Position numbers and translations under genes: made by a program
The notes under the pieces: model-generated
Databases searched by the model: none
Told to the model about the DNA's origin: nothing
What the model saw: only the letters and a program-made list of their open reading frames with translations
DNA from: Myxococcus stipitatus DSM 14675
GTDB taxonomy: Bacteria; Myxococcota; Myxococcia; Myxococcales; Myxococcaceae
Length of the DNA stretch: 64,000 bases
NCBI RefSeq assembly: GCF_000331735.1
Contig: NC_020126.1
Coordinates: 6,528,501-6,592,500 of the forward strand
Direction: 5' to 3'
In this document: piece by piece, positions 1-9,700 of the stretch
Layout of the letters: each line of letters opens with the position of its first letter
How positions within the stretch are numbered: position 1 is the first letter of the stretch

Positions 1-1611
1 AAAGAGAGCCACCGCAGCCCCTCCACATCGACGCCCCGGGAAGTCCACCAGCTCGTGCCACGGCTCGCGTGGGGAGACGGGGTGGGCAACCAGGCGCGCT
101 ACCTCCAGGGCCTCCTGCGCGGCTGGGGCTACACGTCCGACATCTTCGCCGAGGACTGGGATGATGCGTGCAAGGACCAGGTCCGGCACGTGCGCGAGTA
201 CGAGAAGCAAGCCCGCCCGGACACCGTGCTGCTCATCCAGCACAGCTTCCAGTCGCGGCTCGTGCCGCTCATCGCTCGAGTGCCTGGCCGCAAGGCCATC
301 ATCTACCAGAACGTGACGCCCGCCCGGCTGTTCGAGGGGTTCGAGCGCAAGGTGGCCGCCGCGTGCGACGCGGCCCGGGATGAGCTGCTGGAGCTGCGGC
401 CGCACGTCGAGCGGGCCTTCACCTATTCGAAGTTCAGCGCCGAGGAGCTGGTGGCCGCGGGCTACCGCTCCGTGGTGACGATGCCCTTCGCCATCGACTG
501 GACCGCGTTCGACACGCCTCCGGACACAGCGCTCCAGGCGGAGCTGAGCGACGGGTACTCCAACATCCTCTTCGTGGGCCGAGCGGTGCCCAGCAAGAAG
601 GTGGATGACGTGCTGCGCGTCTTCGCCGCGTACCAGCGGCTCTACCAGCCGCGCAGCCGCCTCATCATCGCGGGCTACCTGCACCGGGACAGCGCCTATG
701 GCGCGTACCTGCACGGCCTCAAGGACGTCCTGGGCATCGAGCGCGTCGTGTTCATGGGCCGGGTGAGCCCCGCGCAGCTCTCCGCGTGCTTCGCGACGGC
801 GTCGGCGTATCTCTCCATGAGCCGGCACGAGGGCTTCGGGGTACCACTCCTGGAGGGCATGTACCGCAACGTGCCCGTGGTCGCGTACGGCGCGGCGGCG
901 GTCCCGGAGACGATGGGCGGCGCGGGCCTCACCACGCTGTCGGATGACCCCGCGGAGGTCGCGCAGTTGCTCGCTGTCTTGGACCGGAACCCCGCGCTGC
1001 GGGCCCAGGTGCTCGAGGCGCAGCGGGCCCGGCTGGGGGCGCTGTCGCAGGAGTTCGTCGCGGAGCAGGTGCGCGCGGCGCTGGATGACCTGCTGTCTTC
1101 GCGTCCCACCGAGGTTTCCTCCTCGGCCGCATCCGCCACCGTGGAACTGGTGTGTCCCGGATACACGATGCATCCCGAGGCGGAGTCGTCCCGGCTGACC
1201 CGGCGACTGGCGGAGCGCTTGCCGGGCGCGCGCGTGCTGGCCTTGAGGCCGCGCGGCGAAGCGGCCTCGATGGAGCTGCGCGAGCAGCAGGTGGACGGAG
1301 TCCCCGTGTGGCACTTCACGCCGGACCAGCCCGCGAGCCGGGTGAGCGAAGTCCTTCCCGGCGCGTCCTCGCTGGAGACGGCGGTGCGCGTCTCGTCGGC
1401 GCCGGTGGTGCTGGTGGGCGTGGACACGCTCAGCGCGCAGGCGCTGCTCCCGTATCTGGGGGCGAGGGCGTGGGGCGTGCACGTGGCGGGGCAGCCTTCC
1501 ACGGCCCTGGAGGCCGCGCGGAGCCATTTGCAGGACCGACTGGTGATGATGGAGTCCTCGAACGCCGAGGCGGCCATCACGACGTTGTGGGAGGGGTTGC
1601 GTGCGCGCTGA
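1..1611 (+). CDS. GT4 family glycosyltransferase, 5' end outside window
   Basis: The frame is open from base 1 with no stop, so the gene is truncated at its 5' end. The first possible in-window start is GTG at 55, but the sequence before it (ending VHQLVPRL) already looks like family sequence. The body is a GT-B, family GT4 retaining glycosyltransferase. It has an N-terminal GDGVGN segment, a central NILFVGR start of the nucleotide-sugar half, and the hallmark EGFGVPLLEGM segment followed by VPET. After about residue 360 there is a further ~150-residue section without recognisable motifs that looks like a partial second Rossmann-like domain. The stop overlaps the start of the next gene by 11 nt. 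It probably adds a sugar to O-antigen or a related surface glycan, given the cluster. The acceptor and sugar cannot be read from sequence. Confidence 0.85.
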   Translation, partial: KESHRSPSTSTPREVHQLVPRLAWGDGVGNQARYLQGLLRGWGYTSDIFAEDWDDACKDQVRHVREYEKQARPDTVLLIQHSFQSRLVPLIARVPGRKAIIYQNVTPARLFEGFERKVAAACDAARDELLELRPHVERAFTYSKFSAEELVAAGYRSVVTMPFAIDWTAFDTPPDTALQAELSDGYSNILFVGRAVPSKKVDDVLRVFAAYQRLYQPRSRLIIAGYLHRDSAYGAYLHGLKDVLGIERVVFMGRVSPAQLSACFATASAYLSMSRHEGFGVPLLEGMYRNVPVVAYGAAAVPETMGGAGLTTLSDDPAEVAQLLAVLDRNPALRAQVLEAQRARLGALSQEFVAEQVRAALDDLLSSRPTEVSSSAASATVELVCPGYTMHPEAESSRLTRRLAERLPGARVLALRPRGEAASMELREQQVDGVPVWHFTPDQPASRVSEVLPGASSLETAVRVSSAPVVLVGVDTLSAQALLPYLGARAWGVHVAGQPSTALEAARSHLQDRLVMMESSNAEAAITTLWEGLRAR

Positions 1612-2143
1612 GGACCTGTTGACGGATGCGCCCTCGGCCGAAGCCGTGGCGAGGGAAACCCAGAAGCTGCCAGAGGCTTCCGCCGAGGCACTGGAGTCCC
1701 TGCGCCGCGCGCTGGAGTCCTCCACGCGGCAGGCGACTCCCGCGCCCTGGCCCACGCTGCTCCTGGAGGCACGCGGGAAGATGGACAGCCGCTACGCCGG
1801 ACCGGTGACGTCCCACCGGGGGGGCGTCTCGGGTCCCGCGCTGGTGCTCGCGAAGCGTGCCTTCCGGCTCCTCTTCCAGCCGTTCATCAACGAGGCGCTG
1901 CGAAAGCAGGTCGAGTTCAACGAGTCCATCCTCGATGCACTCGCCACGATTCACGACGTGCAGCGCGAGCACGCGCGGACGCAGGCCACCTGGCGACAGG
2001 AAGTCGAACGACGGCTCGCGCGCATGGAGGAAGCAGCCCAGGCGGGCACGGCCCCGGAGGCCCCTGCCGCGAACGACAGTCCCCCGGAGCCCCCGCGAGG
2101 GCCCGGTGGAGGAAGCGCCCGACGCCGCTCGGGCCGACGCTAG
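1601..2143 (+). CDS. Small protein with SHR-AKR-FN module, glycan cluster
   Basis: 180 aa, GTG start at 1601 inside the end of the preceding glycosyltransferase gene, so translation is probably coupled. I recognise no named family. Residues 71-117 carry a module (SHRGG, then AKRAF, then LRKQVEFN) that recurs in the N-terminal region of the large glycosyltransferase encoded at 6733-10569. After it come a charged, probably coiled-coil stretch (about 118-145) and a Pro/Ala/Glu-rich, probably disordered tail. There is no signal peptide or membrane segment. The shared module suggests a role as partner or scaffold for the glycan-assembly enzymes, which is inference from the repeat and the neighbourhood only. 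Confidence 0.7.
   Translation: MRAEDLLTDAPSAEAVARETQKLPEASAEALESLRRALESSTRQATPAPWPTLLLEARGKMDSRYAGPVTSHRGGVSGPALVLAKRAFRLLFQPFINEALRKQVEFNESILDALATIHDVQREHARTQATWRQEVERRLARMEEAAQAGTAPEAPAANDSPPEPPRGPGGGSARRRSGRR
1811..1951 (+). repeat. SHR-AKR-FN protein module, copy in small protein
   Basis: Codes residues 71-117 of the 180-aa protein. The pattern is SHR-x(n)-G-x(5)-AKR-x(n)-P-x(5)-LR-x-Q-x-x-F-N. The same spacing of residues is seen twice, and a third time partially, in the glycosyltransferase at 6733-10569. Confidence 0.6.
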
Positions 2144-2155
2144 CCGCGCGTCACC

Positions 2156-2184
2156 GAGCGCCGTGTGTCCCACCACCGGCGCTC
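2156..2184. terminator. Convergent-gene hairpin
   Basis: GAGCGCCG at 2156-2163 pairs perfectly with CGGCGCTC at 2177-2184 across a 13-nt loop. It lies between the converging ends of the genes stopping at 2143 (+) and 2201 (-). There is no long T tract, so efficiency is uncertain. Confidence 0.4.
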
Positions 2185-2200
2185 CATGAGGGGCTCCGCG

Positions 2201-4495
2201 CTACGACTTGCCCCACTGCCGCGTGGTCTTCACCACCTGCTTCACCCACGGGTGGACGGCGGGCACCGACTTGAGGGTCCGGTTGACCAGGTCCACCAGC
2301 GCATAGCGCGCGGGCCGCTCCTCGGCGCCATCCGGCGTCAGGCCGCTGGCGGCGCGCTTGAGCAGGCCGTGCACCGCGGGAATGCGCTTGAGCGTGGAGT
2401 TGAGGGTGTCCACCACGTTGTAGCGCAGGGGCGTCTCCGTCGCCGCGACGGCGGAGCTGACGACAGGCGCCATGGCCTGCTCGGGCGGAGGCGCGCGAGC
2501 CGCATCTGGGGACGCCAGAAGCATGAAGGCCGCCAGCTGGATTCCCTCGGGAAGGGGGCGGCGAAGCCCCTGGTGGAGCTGGAACAACAGCTCCTCATGC
2601 CGCCGAGGATTGACGCCGGAGATCATCGACCCCTTGCGCCGCCGATAGTGGAAGTGGAGCGCGTTCGTGACGAGGAAGCGGTGCCCCGCGTGCGCCAGGC
2701 GCAGGTAGAGGTCCCAGTCCTCGTAGCTCGTCAGCTGCTCGTTGTAGCGATGCGTGTCGAAAAGCGACCGGCGCATGAGTGACGTCGCGCACGACAGGCG
2801 GTTGGCCACCATGCCCAGCGAAGGACAGTCCCCGATGAAGAGCGCGTAGTCGATGAACCTCCGCTGCGCGCGCGCCTCGTCGGTGTCGAAGTACCCCGTC
2901 GACGGCACGACGACGTCGAACTCCGGGTGCCGCTCGAGGGCCTCCACCGCCATGCGGATGAACGTGGGGCTGATGCAGTCGTCCGCGTCCAGCGGCAGGA
3001 TGTAGTCACCCGTGGCCGCACGCAGGCCCACGTTGCGCGAGGCAGGCAGTCCCCGGTTCGTCGGATTGCGGATGAGCTTCACGCCGCTGAGGCCCACCTT
3101 GGCATCCGCCTCGATGCAGGCCAGCACCTCGTGGTCGAACGCGCTCGTCGAGGCATCGTCCACGACGATGACCTCGATCTCCGGGTAGTTGCTGTCCGCG
3201 ATGCTCGCCAGGGTCTCCGGAAGGAAGCGCCCCAGGTTGAAGTTGGTGACGAGGACGCTGACGCGGGGCAAGGCCTTGGCTCGCGCCTCCGGCGCAGGCT
3301 TCTTCCGCTCCTTCTCCCAATAGGGAGCCGCCGCCGTCCACTCCACGGGCTGGAGCTCCGGCGAGCGCCAGGCGCGCTCGAGCGCATCCGCGAGCCCTTC
3401 GACACCGCCATCGAACTTGTGGCAGTTCACCCCATCGACGAAGGGCGTGCCCGACGCGAAAGCAATACACGCCCCGTTGAGCACCAGCGTCGCCCCCGCG
3501 GCGGAGGCTTCGTACGCCGTGAGGTTGAGGGATTCGTAGTCCGAAGGAATGACGACGATGCCCTGCCGCATCAGCGCGTCACGGTCCTTGCTAGGCCCCG
3601 TGAAGATGAAGCGGGGGCGCAAGTCCTCCGGAATCAGCGCCTGGACGGAGGCCAGATAGGCGGAGTTCGCCGCGTGGCAGGCCAGGACCGCGTTGCCCCG
3701 GTACTCCGGGAACCTGCGCATGAACGTGGCCACGCCCCGGACGAACAGGTCCGTGCGCTTGACGCCCTGGATCTTGGTGACGAAGAGCACGTCCCGCTCG
3801 CCTTCGGCACGCAGCGGAACCTGGTCCGGCTTGGATGCCACGGGAGGGAACTCTTGAATGACCTTGTCCAGCCACGTCCGGGGAAACCCGTAGTAGGAGC
3901 GGTTGAACTCGGCGACCCCCGCCAGATGCGTGATGACGAGGTCCGCGTCCAGCAGCGCCTTGCGCTCGAACTCGAAGGTGCCCAGGCTCTCGCGGCTCAG
4001 GACCTGCCGCTCGAACGGCGCGAGGATTCCGGCCGTCGAGTGGACCCGCACCGCGATTTCAGTGTCCAGCAGCCCGCAGCCCAGGAGCTTCTCCTGGATG
4101 GCGCAGAAGGCCCAGCCTCGGTAGTCCGGGAACTCGATGACGTCGAAGTGGGTCCCCTCCGCCGCCAGCCGACGCAGGTGCAGCAACAGCTCCATCGAAT
4201 GGGCGTGACAGACGGTATCGGTGAAGGCCGCGGAGGGAGGATAGACGCCCCCTTCGTCGAAGCTCGGCTCCCACTCGGAACGAGCCTTCGCGATGTGGGC
4301 CTTCACCTTGCCGTGGAAGACCTGCTCCACGTCGAGCGGGCGCACCTGCAGATAGGACGGGAGGAGCACGTGCAGCTCCACGCCCGTCTCGCGGTGGAGC
4401 GAGTCCTCGATGAGGTTGTGGATGATGCGGCCAATCCCCCCCGCGGTGAAGGGATACAGCTCATCCGTGACCAGACAGACGCGACGAGGTCTCAT
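2201..4495 (-). CDS. Bifunctional GT4-GT2 glycosyltransferase
   Basis: 764 aa. ATG at 4495 was chosen because it overlaps the upstream gene's TGA (ATGA) and begins directly with family sequence (MRPRRVCLVTDELYPF). Upstream in-frame sequence is an antisense shadow. Residues ~1-420 form a GT4 glycosyltransferase: an N-terminal GGIGRI loop, a VLFVTKIQGVKRTD segment that starts the donor half, and PSDYESLNLTAYEA as the EX7E-like donor region. Residues ~445-650 form a family GT2 domain with VSVLVTNFN, VVDDAS and the metal-binding LPLDADD. The last ~75 residues hold two copies of an imperfect 25-residue repeat. Such fusions usually add two successive sugars. It probably belongs to O-antigen synthesis with the wzm-wzt-wbgA genes next door. 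Confidence 0.88.
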   Translation of the reverse strand: MRPRRVCLVTDELYPFTAGGIGRIIHNLIEDSLHRETGVELHVLLPSYLQVRPLDVEQVFHGKVKAHIAKARSEWEPSFDEGGVYPPSAAFTDTVCHAHSMELLLHLRRLAAEGTHFDVIEFPDYRGWAFCAIQEKLLGCGLLDTEIAVRVHSTAGILAPFERQVLSRESLGTFEFERKALLDADLVITHLAGVAEFNRSYYGFPRTWLDKVIQEFPPVASKPDQVPLRAEGERDVLFVTKIQGVKRTDLFVRGVATFMRRFPEYRGNAVLACHAANSAYLASVQALIPEDLRPRFIFTGPSKDRDALMRQGIVVIPSDYESLNLTAYEASAAGATLVLNGACIAFASGTPFVDGVNCHKFDGGVEGLADALERAWRSPELQPVEWTAAAPYWEKERKKPAPEARAKALPRVSVLVTNFNLGRFLPETLASIADSNYPEIEVIVVDDASTSAFDHEVLACIEADAKVGLSGVKLIRNPTNRGLPASRNVGLRAATGDYILPLDADDCISPTFIRMAVEALERHPEFDVVVPSTGYFDTDEARAQRRFIDYALFIGDCPSLGMVANRLSCATSLMRRSLFDTHRYNEQLTSYEDWDLYLRLAHAGHRFLVTNALHFHYRRRKGSMISGVNPRRHEELLFQLHQGLRRPLPEGIQLAAFMLLASPDAARAPPPEQAMAPVVSSAVAATETPLRYNVVDTLNSTLKRIPAVHGLLKRAASGLTPDGAEERPARYALVDLVNRTLKSVPAVHPWVKQVVKTTRQWGKS
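2234..2425 (-). repeat. Two imperfect 25-residue repeats at a protein C-terminus
   Basis: Codes residues 691-715 and 730-754 of the GT4-GT2 enzyme. Both copies share RY-x-x-VD-x-x-N-x-TLK-x-x-PAVH-x-x-x-K. Each reads as an amphipathic basic helix, suggesting membrane or partner binding, which is inference. Confidence 0.65.
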
Positions 4496-6510
4496 GATTG
4501 AACGAATGCCTCCAGGACGCTGACAGCCTCGGCGACCAGGGCCTGCTCGTAGTCCTCCATCATCTTCACGAGTTCGTCCGGCGTGCGCTCGCGCAGGGAC
4601 ACCAACTGCTCGATGGCCGAGGAGACCACTTCCACGGAGTCCACGCCCGCCACCTGGGTCAGCCGCTGATAGGGATGCGCATCCAGGGCGCCCAGGCTGA
4701 GCGACCCATGGACACACGGGATGCGCAGCGCGAGCGACTCCAGTCCTGTCATGGGCTGGCACTCGGAGAGAGAGGCATTGAGGACGATGTCGCAGCGGCG
4801 AATCAGCTCGAACAGCTCCGTCCGGCTGGGGCGCGAGACGTGGTGGACGCGCCGAGTGCCCTTGAGAGACTCCGGCAGGCGATAGCTCGCCGTGACGTAG
4901 ATGTCCTTGATGTGAGGCGAAGCCTGGCAGGCGAAGAGGTTGGTGTAGAAGTTCTTCCGCCAGTCATTGGGCGTCGGGATGAGCGCGGCCCCCGAGAGCG
5001 CGCGGCCCCGTGCGGTGCGCTCGGCCTCCGACATCTTGGGCGGCAGGTTGATGACCGTCTTGGGGAAGATGTCCTTCGCCAACAGGTGCATGCCCGGCTT
5101 GACGGTCGCCAACGCGTCGATGACCCCGCGACGCTTCAGCTCGACGAGCTGCGTGAAGCAATCCAGCTCGGACGTGTAGTGGAACTGCGCCGTCGAGCCG
5201 TGCCACAGCGAGAGGATGCGCACCGACGAGCCCATCGCCCGGCGCAGCAACACCATGAGGTCGTGGGCGTTGTTCGAATAGCCGTGCACCAAGACCGAGC
5301 GGCAGCCGCTGCGGTCGATGACCTCGATGGCGGCGCGAAGCTCGCGCTCGTCCATGGGGCGCTCGGCGGTGATGGCCAGCTTCTGGCCCGGCAGGTAGCC
5401 CGAGGCCGCGCGGATGCCGTGCCACTCCTGGTGGAAGACCTGCATCACCCGCCCGAACTGCGGCAGGTCGAAGGCCCAGCGCGTGTCCAGCGCGGCGTTG
5501 TGGATGAACCCCGGAGGCGACGACTGGGGCGTGTACCCCACGGGCGCGTCCGGGAAGGACACGCGCGAGGACCGCAGGCGCGCGAGGTCATCCGACAGCG
5601 ACTGGAGACGCTGGCGGCGCGCGAAGCGCTCGGTCTCCACCGCGAGCTGCTCGGTCAGCTCCGTCACCTGCGCTTCCAGGTTCGCGGCGGGCTCCGACAG
5701 GGACTTGCTGGCGCGGCTCGCCCACTCCAGCAGCCGAGGCGTGGCGCGCGCGTGCAGGGCCTCCAGCGTCAACGGCTGGGACTCGTCACGAGGAGCCTCC
5801 GGCCCCAGGAGCTGGAAGTAGCGGCGCCCTTTTCCCCCCTGGCGCTTGAGGACGTAGACATCGTGGGAATCCACGAGTCCCGGCCCGTGGTGCAAGTCCC
5901 ACCCGTCCGGCAGCAGGTCCGCGAACGCGTGCAGCCAGCTCCCCGGGTGCTTCGAGGCGTCCCACACACTCGTGGGCATCAACGGGTTCTCCACCAGCAC
6001 CAGCATGCCGCCGGGGAGCACCAGCTGCCCCAGGGTCTCCAGCATCCCGGTGATGCGCTCGCTCGGGTTGTGCACGAGCGTGGCGACCGTGAAGACCAGG
6101 TCGAACTTGCGCCCCTCCACCGCCGCGAGTGGATCGTCCCCGCAGAAGATCCGCTCCTCGACGGGGTGCAGCGACGCGGGCGGCTCCTGCCGGAGCGGCG
6201 CCGTCATCGACTCGGAGATGTCGTACCCGTGGTAGCGGACGCGGGAAAGCTGGGAGATGTAGGTCGCGTGGTGACCGAAGCCACAACCAAACTCAAGGAC
6301 GGACAGCGTCCGGTCCAGCCGGCGCTGCTCGGAGCGAATGAGGGTGGTCAGGACGCGCTCCTGCTGACCCCTCGCGATGTTTCCCTGACCTTCGCGGACG
6401 CGCGCCAGTTCCCGGTAGGAATGGCCGTTGGTCGTCTTCCAGAAGTGGAGACTCTCGCTCATCTGGGCCGCGTCCCCAGCGGGGCCCTCGCTCTTGATGT
6501 CTTTGTACAT
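4492..6510 (-). CDS. SAM methyltransferase-glycosyltransferase fusion
   Basis: 672 aa from ATG 6510 (MYKDIKSE); ATG 6462 (MSESLHFW, 656 aa) is an alternative, and neither has a strong Shine-Dalgarno. Near residues 60-170 is a class I SAM methyltransferase: LSVLEFGCGFGHHA is motif I, YHGYDIS the acidic residue after strand 2, and FDLVFTVATLVHNP motif IV. A predicted coiled coil follows (about 255-310). The C-terminal ~330 residues resemble a GT-B donor half, with IKDIYVTASYRLPES and a DIVLNASLSECQPMTGLESLALRIPCVHG segment that matches the nucleotide-sugar site of GT4 enzymes. Methylation of a terminal sugar can stop chain growth in ABC-dependent O-antigens, so this enzyme could both add and cap a residue; that is inference. 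The stop overlaps the next start (ATGA). Confidence 0.82.
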   Translation of the reverse strand: MYKDIKSEGPAGDAAQMSESLHFWKTTNGHSYRELARVREGQGNIARGQQERVLTTLIRSEQRRLDRTLSVLEFGCGFGHHATYISQLSRVRYHGYDISESMTAPLRQEPPASLHPVEERIFCGDDPLAAVEGRKFDLVFTVATLVHNPSERITGMLETLGQLVLPGGMLVLVENPLMPTSVWDASKHPGSWLHAFADLLPDGWDLHHGPGLVDSHDVYVLKRQGGKGRRYFQLLGPEAPRDESQPLTLEALHARATPRLLEWASRASKSLSEPAANLEAQVTELTEQLAVETERFARRQRLQSLSDDLARLRSSRVSFPDAPVGYTPQSSPPGFIHNAALDTRWAFDLPQFGRVMQVFHQEWHGIRAASGYLPGQKLAITAERPMDERELRAAIEVIDRSGCRSVLVHGYSNNAHDLMVLLRRAMGSSVRILSLWHGSTAQFHYTSELDCFTQLVELKRRGVIDALATVKPGMHLLAKDIFPKTVINLPPKMSEAERTARGRALSGAALIPTPNDWRKNFYTNLFACQASPHIKDIYVTASYRLPESLKGTRRVHHVSRPSRTELFELIRRCDIVLNASLSECQPMTGLESLALRIPCVHGSLSLGALDAHPYQRLTQVAGVDSVEVVSSAIEQLVSLRERTPDELVKMMEDYEQALVAEAVSVLEAFVQS

Positions 6511-6732
6511 GTGCCGATGTGAAACGACGCCGCCTACATGAACCGAAGGTGGGTTGTCAGCGGGGTTCCCGCAGAAACGCAACCATTCCCACGCTTGGCA
6601 CCGGTCAGGCAAGAGACGTGCGGAAAGTGAATGGTAAAAGCGCCCAGGGAGGACCCCGGTCGGATTGGCCTTCGTCCCATTCTCGGCTAACCGCCCGCCC
6701 CCCCGCCAGCCAGGCGTGCAACACCTTGCACA

Positions 6733-9700
6733 TCAGTCGACGGCGGAGCGAGCGGGCCTGGACTCCAGGGCCAGGAGGTCCTCCATCATCCGGTCCACCT
6801 GCTGCTCCCACGTGGTGCGGCGGACGCGCTCGGCGGCACGTGCTCCCAGTCGCACTCGCAGCTCCGGGTCCAGCACGGCCGTCCTCAGCCGCGCCAGCAC
6901 CGAGCCCGGCGTCGGCGCCGCCAGCAAGCAGTTGCCACCGTCCTCCAGCAGCCAGTGGTTGGCGGGGTTGTCATTCGTCACCACCGTCATGCCGCACGCC
7001 ATCATCTCCAGCGGCAGGTAGGACGGGTGCCGGGTGAACATGAAGCACAACCCCACGTCACACTCGCGGTAGAGCGCCGCGGTGCGCTCGGCGGGGAGCA
7101 CGCCCAGGTTCGTCACCAGGCCCCGGACGCCATAGGACTCCGGGTGCCACTCGGCGCCCGCGGTGACGATCTCCACCGCGGGGCCCAGCTCCCGCTTGAG
7201 CCGCGTGAGCGCCGCCAGGCCCAGCTCGAAGCCATTCCGCTCGTTGCCCGGGCGGCCGTAGAAGAAGACGCGCACGGGCCCGCGCCGAGGCGGACGGCGG
7301 TCATGGAAGAGCACCCCATCCACGGCGGGCTCGAAGGCGAACCCGCCCATGCCGTGAAGCGCCTTCACCGTGTCGCGCAGGCCCGGGGTGTTGAAGATGC
7401 CCTGGAAGCCCAGCTGGTAGGTCTGCTCCGCCAGCGCGGACTGGGTGCCCGCGGCGAAGAACATGGGCTCGTAGTCCTGGACGAAGTAGGTGCGCACGCC
7501 GGCACGGGGGTGGCGCAGCACCTGATAAACGGATGTCCAGTAGGTGGCGATGGCCAGGTCACACGCGGGCAGCGACTCCAGGTCCGCCGCGCCGGCGAGG
7601 ACGCGGAAGGCCCCCGCCGCCTGGGAGAACACGGTGGCCGCCCGGGCCTCGAAGTCACCCGGGCTGGCCCCGGGCTTGTCGTACACGATGAAGTCGCTCT
7701 TCACGCCATGGCGGCGGTGCATCAGGTCCGCGAAGCGGAACAGGGTGTGGATGCCCGCGTAGACGTGTCCGAAGGCCGGGATGAACCAGGAGGCGGTGCG
7801 CACCTTCCCGCGCGAGCGCAGGGCCGCCAGGGCCGCGGGGGCCTGTGCCCGGAACGCCTCCGCCTGCTCCGGCGTGAAGTCCAGCTCCCCCAGGTGCTCC
7901 ACCAGGTGACGCTGGGCGACCGCCCGCGCCTCCATCGCCGCGTCCTGCGCGCTGGGCACGTCATGCGTCAGCGTCCGCAGCGCCAGCGTCTCCCCCGTCT
8001 CCTCGTGGTGGCGCAGCGAGCAGTCCGTGCCCAGCAGCGTGAGGTTGGGGTTGTAGAAGGGGTCGCCCCGCTCGCCGAGCCAGGGGCGATATGACACGTA
8101 GGAACGCCAGTAATCGGATTCCGGAATGGCGTCCGCCCGGCGGCTGGCCGACTCGTGGTGGATGAGCCGTGCATGCGGCGTGTACAGCACGCGCAGGCCG
8201 CGCTGGTTCAAGCGCAGGCCGATGTCCACGTCGCTGCCGCACACCTGGAAGCGCTCGTCGAAGCCCTCCAGGGACTCGAACACGTCGCGGCGGAAGATGA
8301 CGCAGGCGCTGGTGACGGAGAGCCAGTCCCGCGTCCAGTCGGTGTGGCCGAAGGGGGTGGAGATGGGGCCGTCCGGCAGCCGCCAGAAGGGGTGGCCCGC
8401 CATGCCGGTGATGCCCACCACCGCGCCCGCGTGCTGCACCGTCCCCTCGGGGAAGAGCAGCTTGCAGCCCACCGCGCCCACCTCCGGGCGCTGCGCCTGG
8501 GCCACCAGTTCCTCCAACCAACCGGAGTCCATCACCTCCATGTCGTTGTTGAGGAAGAGCAGCAGGTCGCCCGTGGCGCGCTTCGCCGCCCAGTTGTTGA
8601 TGGCCGGATAGTTGAACGGGAAGTCCCACGTCAGCTTCACCAGCCGGGGGTCCGTGAGGCGCTCCAGCAGCGCGAAGGTCTCCGGCTGGGTGCTGTTGTT
8701 GGAGACCAGCAGCACCTCGAAGTGCGGATACGCGGTGCGAGTCAGCAGCCCCGGCAGCAGCAGCTCCAGCAGGTCCGGCCGGTCCTTGAACGGGACGATG
8801 ATGGACACCTTCGGCGTGCCCTTCACCGGGTAGCGGACGCGGTACTGGGTGGGCGCGGGGCTCGTCACCTCGGCCGACTCCCCCTTGCGCGCCAGGTGCT
8901 CGCGCAGCGCCCTCACGCCCGCGTCCGTCGCCTTCGCCAGCCCCGCCTCCTGGCTGGAGAAGGACGCCGGGTTGGCGCGCCAGTGGTAGAGCACCTTCGG
9001 CACATGGCCGATGCCTCGCGCCGCCTCGCTCAGCCGCAGCATGAGGTCGAAGTCCTGCGAGCCGTCGAAGCCCTCGCGCACGCCGCCCACCGACTCCAGC
9101 AGCCCCCGTCGGGCGACCAGGAAGTGGCAGACGTAGTTCACGGAGCGCAGCAGGTCCGGCGACCAGTCCGGCTTGAAGAAGGGCGCGGTCCTCCGTCCCT
9201 CCGAGTCCAGCCGGTCCTCGTCACTGTAGAGGACGTCCAGGGCCGGGTCCGCCGAGGCCGCCAGGACCATCTCCGCCAGCGCGTGAGGCGCCAGCGTGTC
9301 GTCGTGGTCCAGGAAGCCCACCCACTCCCCTGTCGCGACCACGAGCCCCGCGTTCGTCGCCTGGGCGATGCCTCCGTTGAGCGCCCGTGTCACCACGCGG
9401 ATGCGTGTGTCCTGGGCGGCCGCGTCCCGCAGCATCCCCGCGACGTGAGGCGCGGTGCTGGCATCATCCACCAGCACCCATTCCCAGTCGGGATACACCT
9501 GCGCCCGCACCGACGCCGCGCAGTCGCGGAAGAAGGACTCGGGCGTGTTGTACACGGGCGTGACGAGCGTCACCTTGGGGCGCGACACCAACGAGGCCAC
9601 CGCCTCACGCGCCCGGTCGAGGTCCTCCTTCTCCCGGCGCTCGCACCAGCCTTCGTAGTCCCCCAGCTCGGGAGGACGCGGCGGCGGCGTGCGCGTGCCC

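Noticed and set aside
4498..6522. 674-aa plus-strand open frame over the methyltransferase fusion
   Set aside because: Antisense shadow without ribosome site or family similarity.
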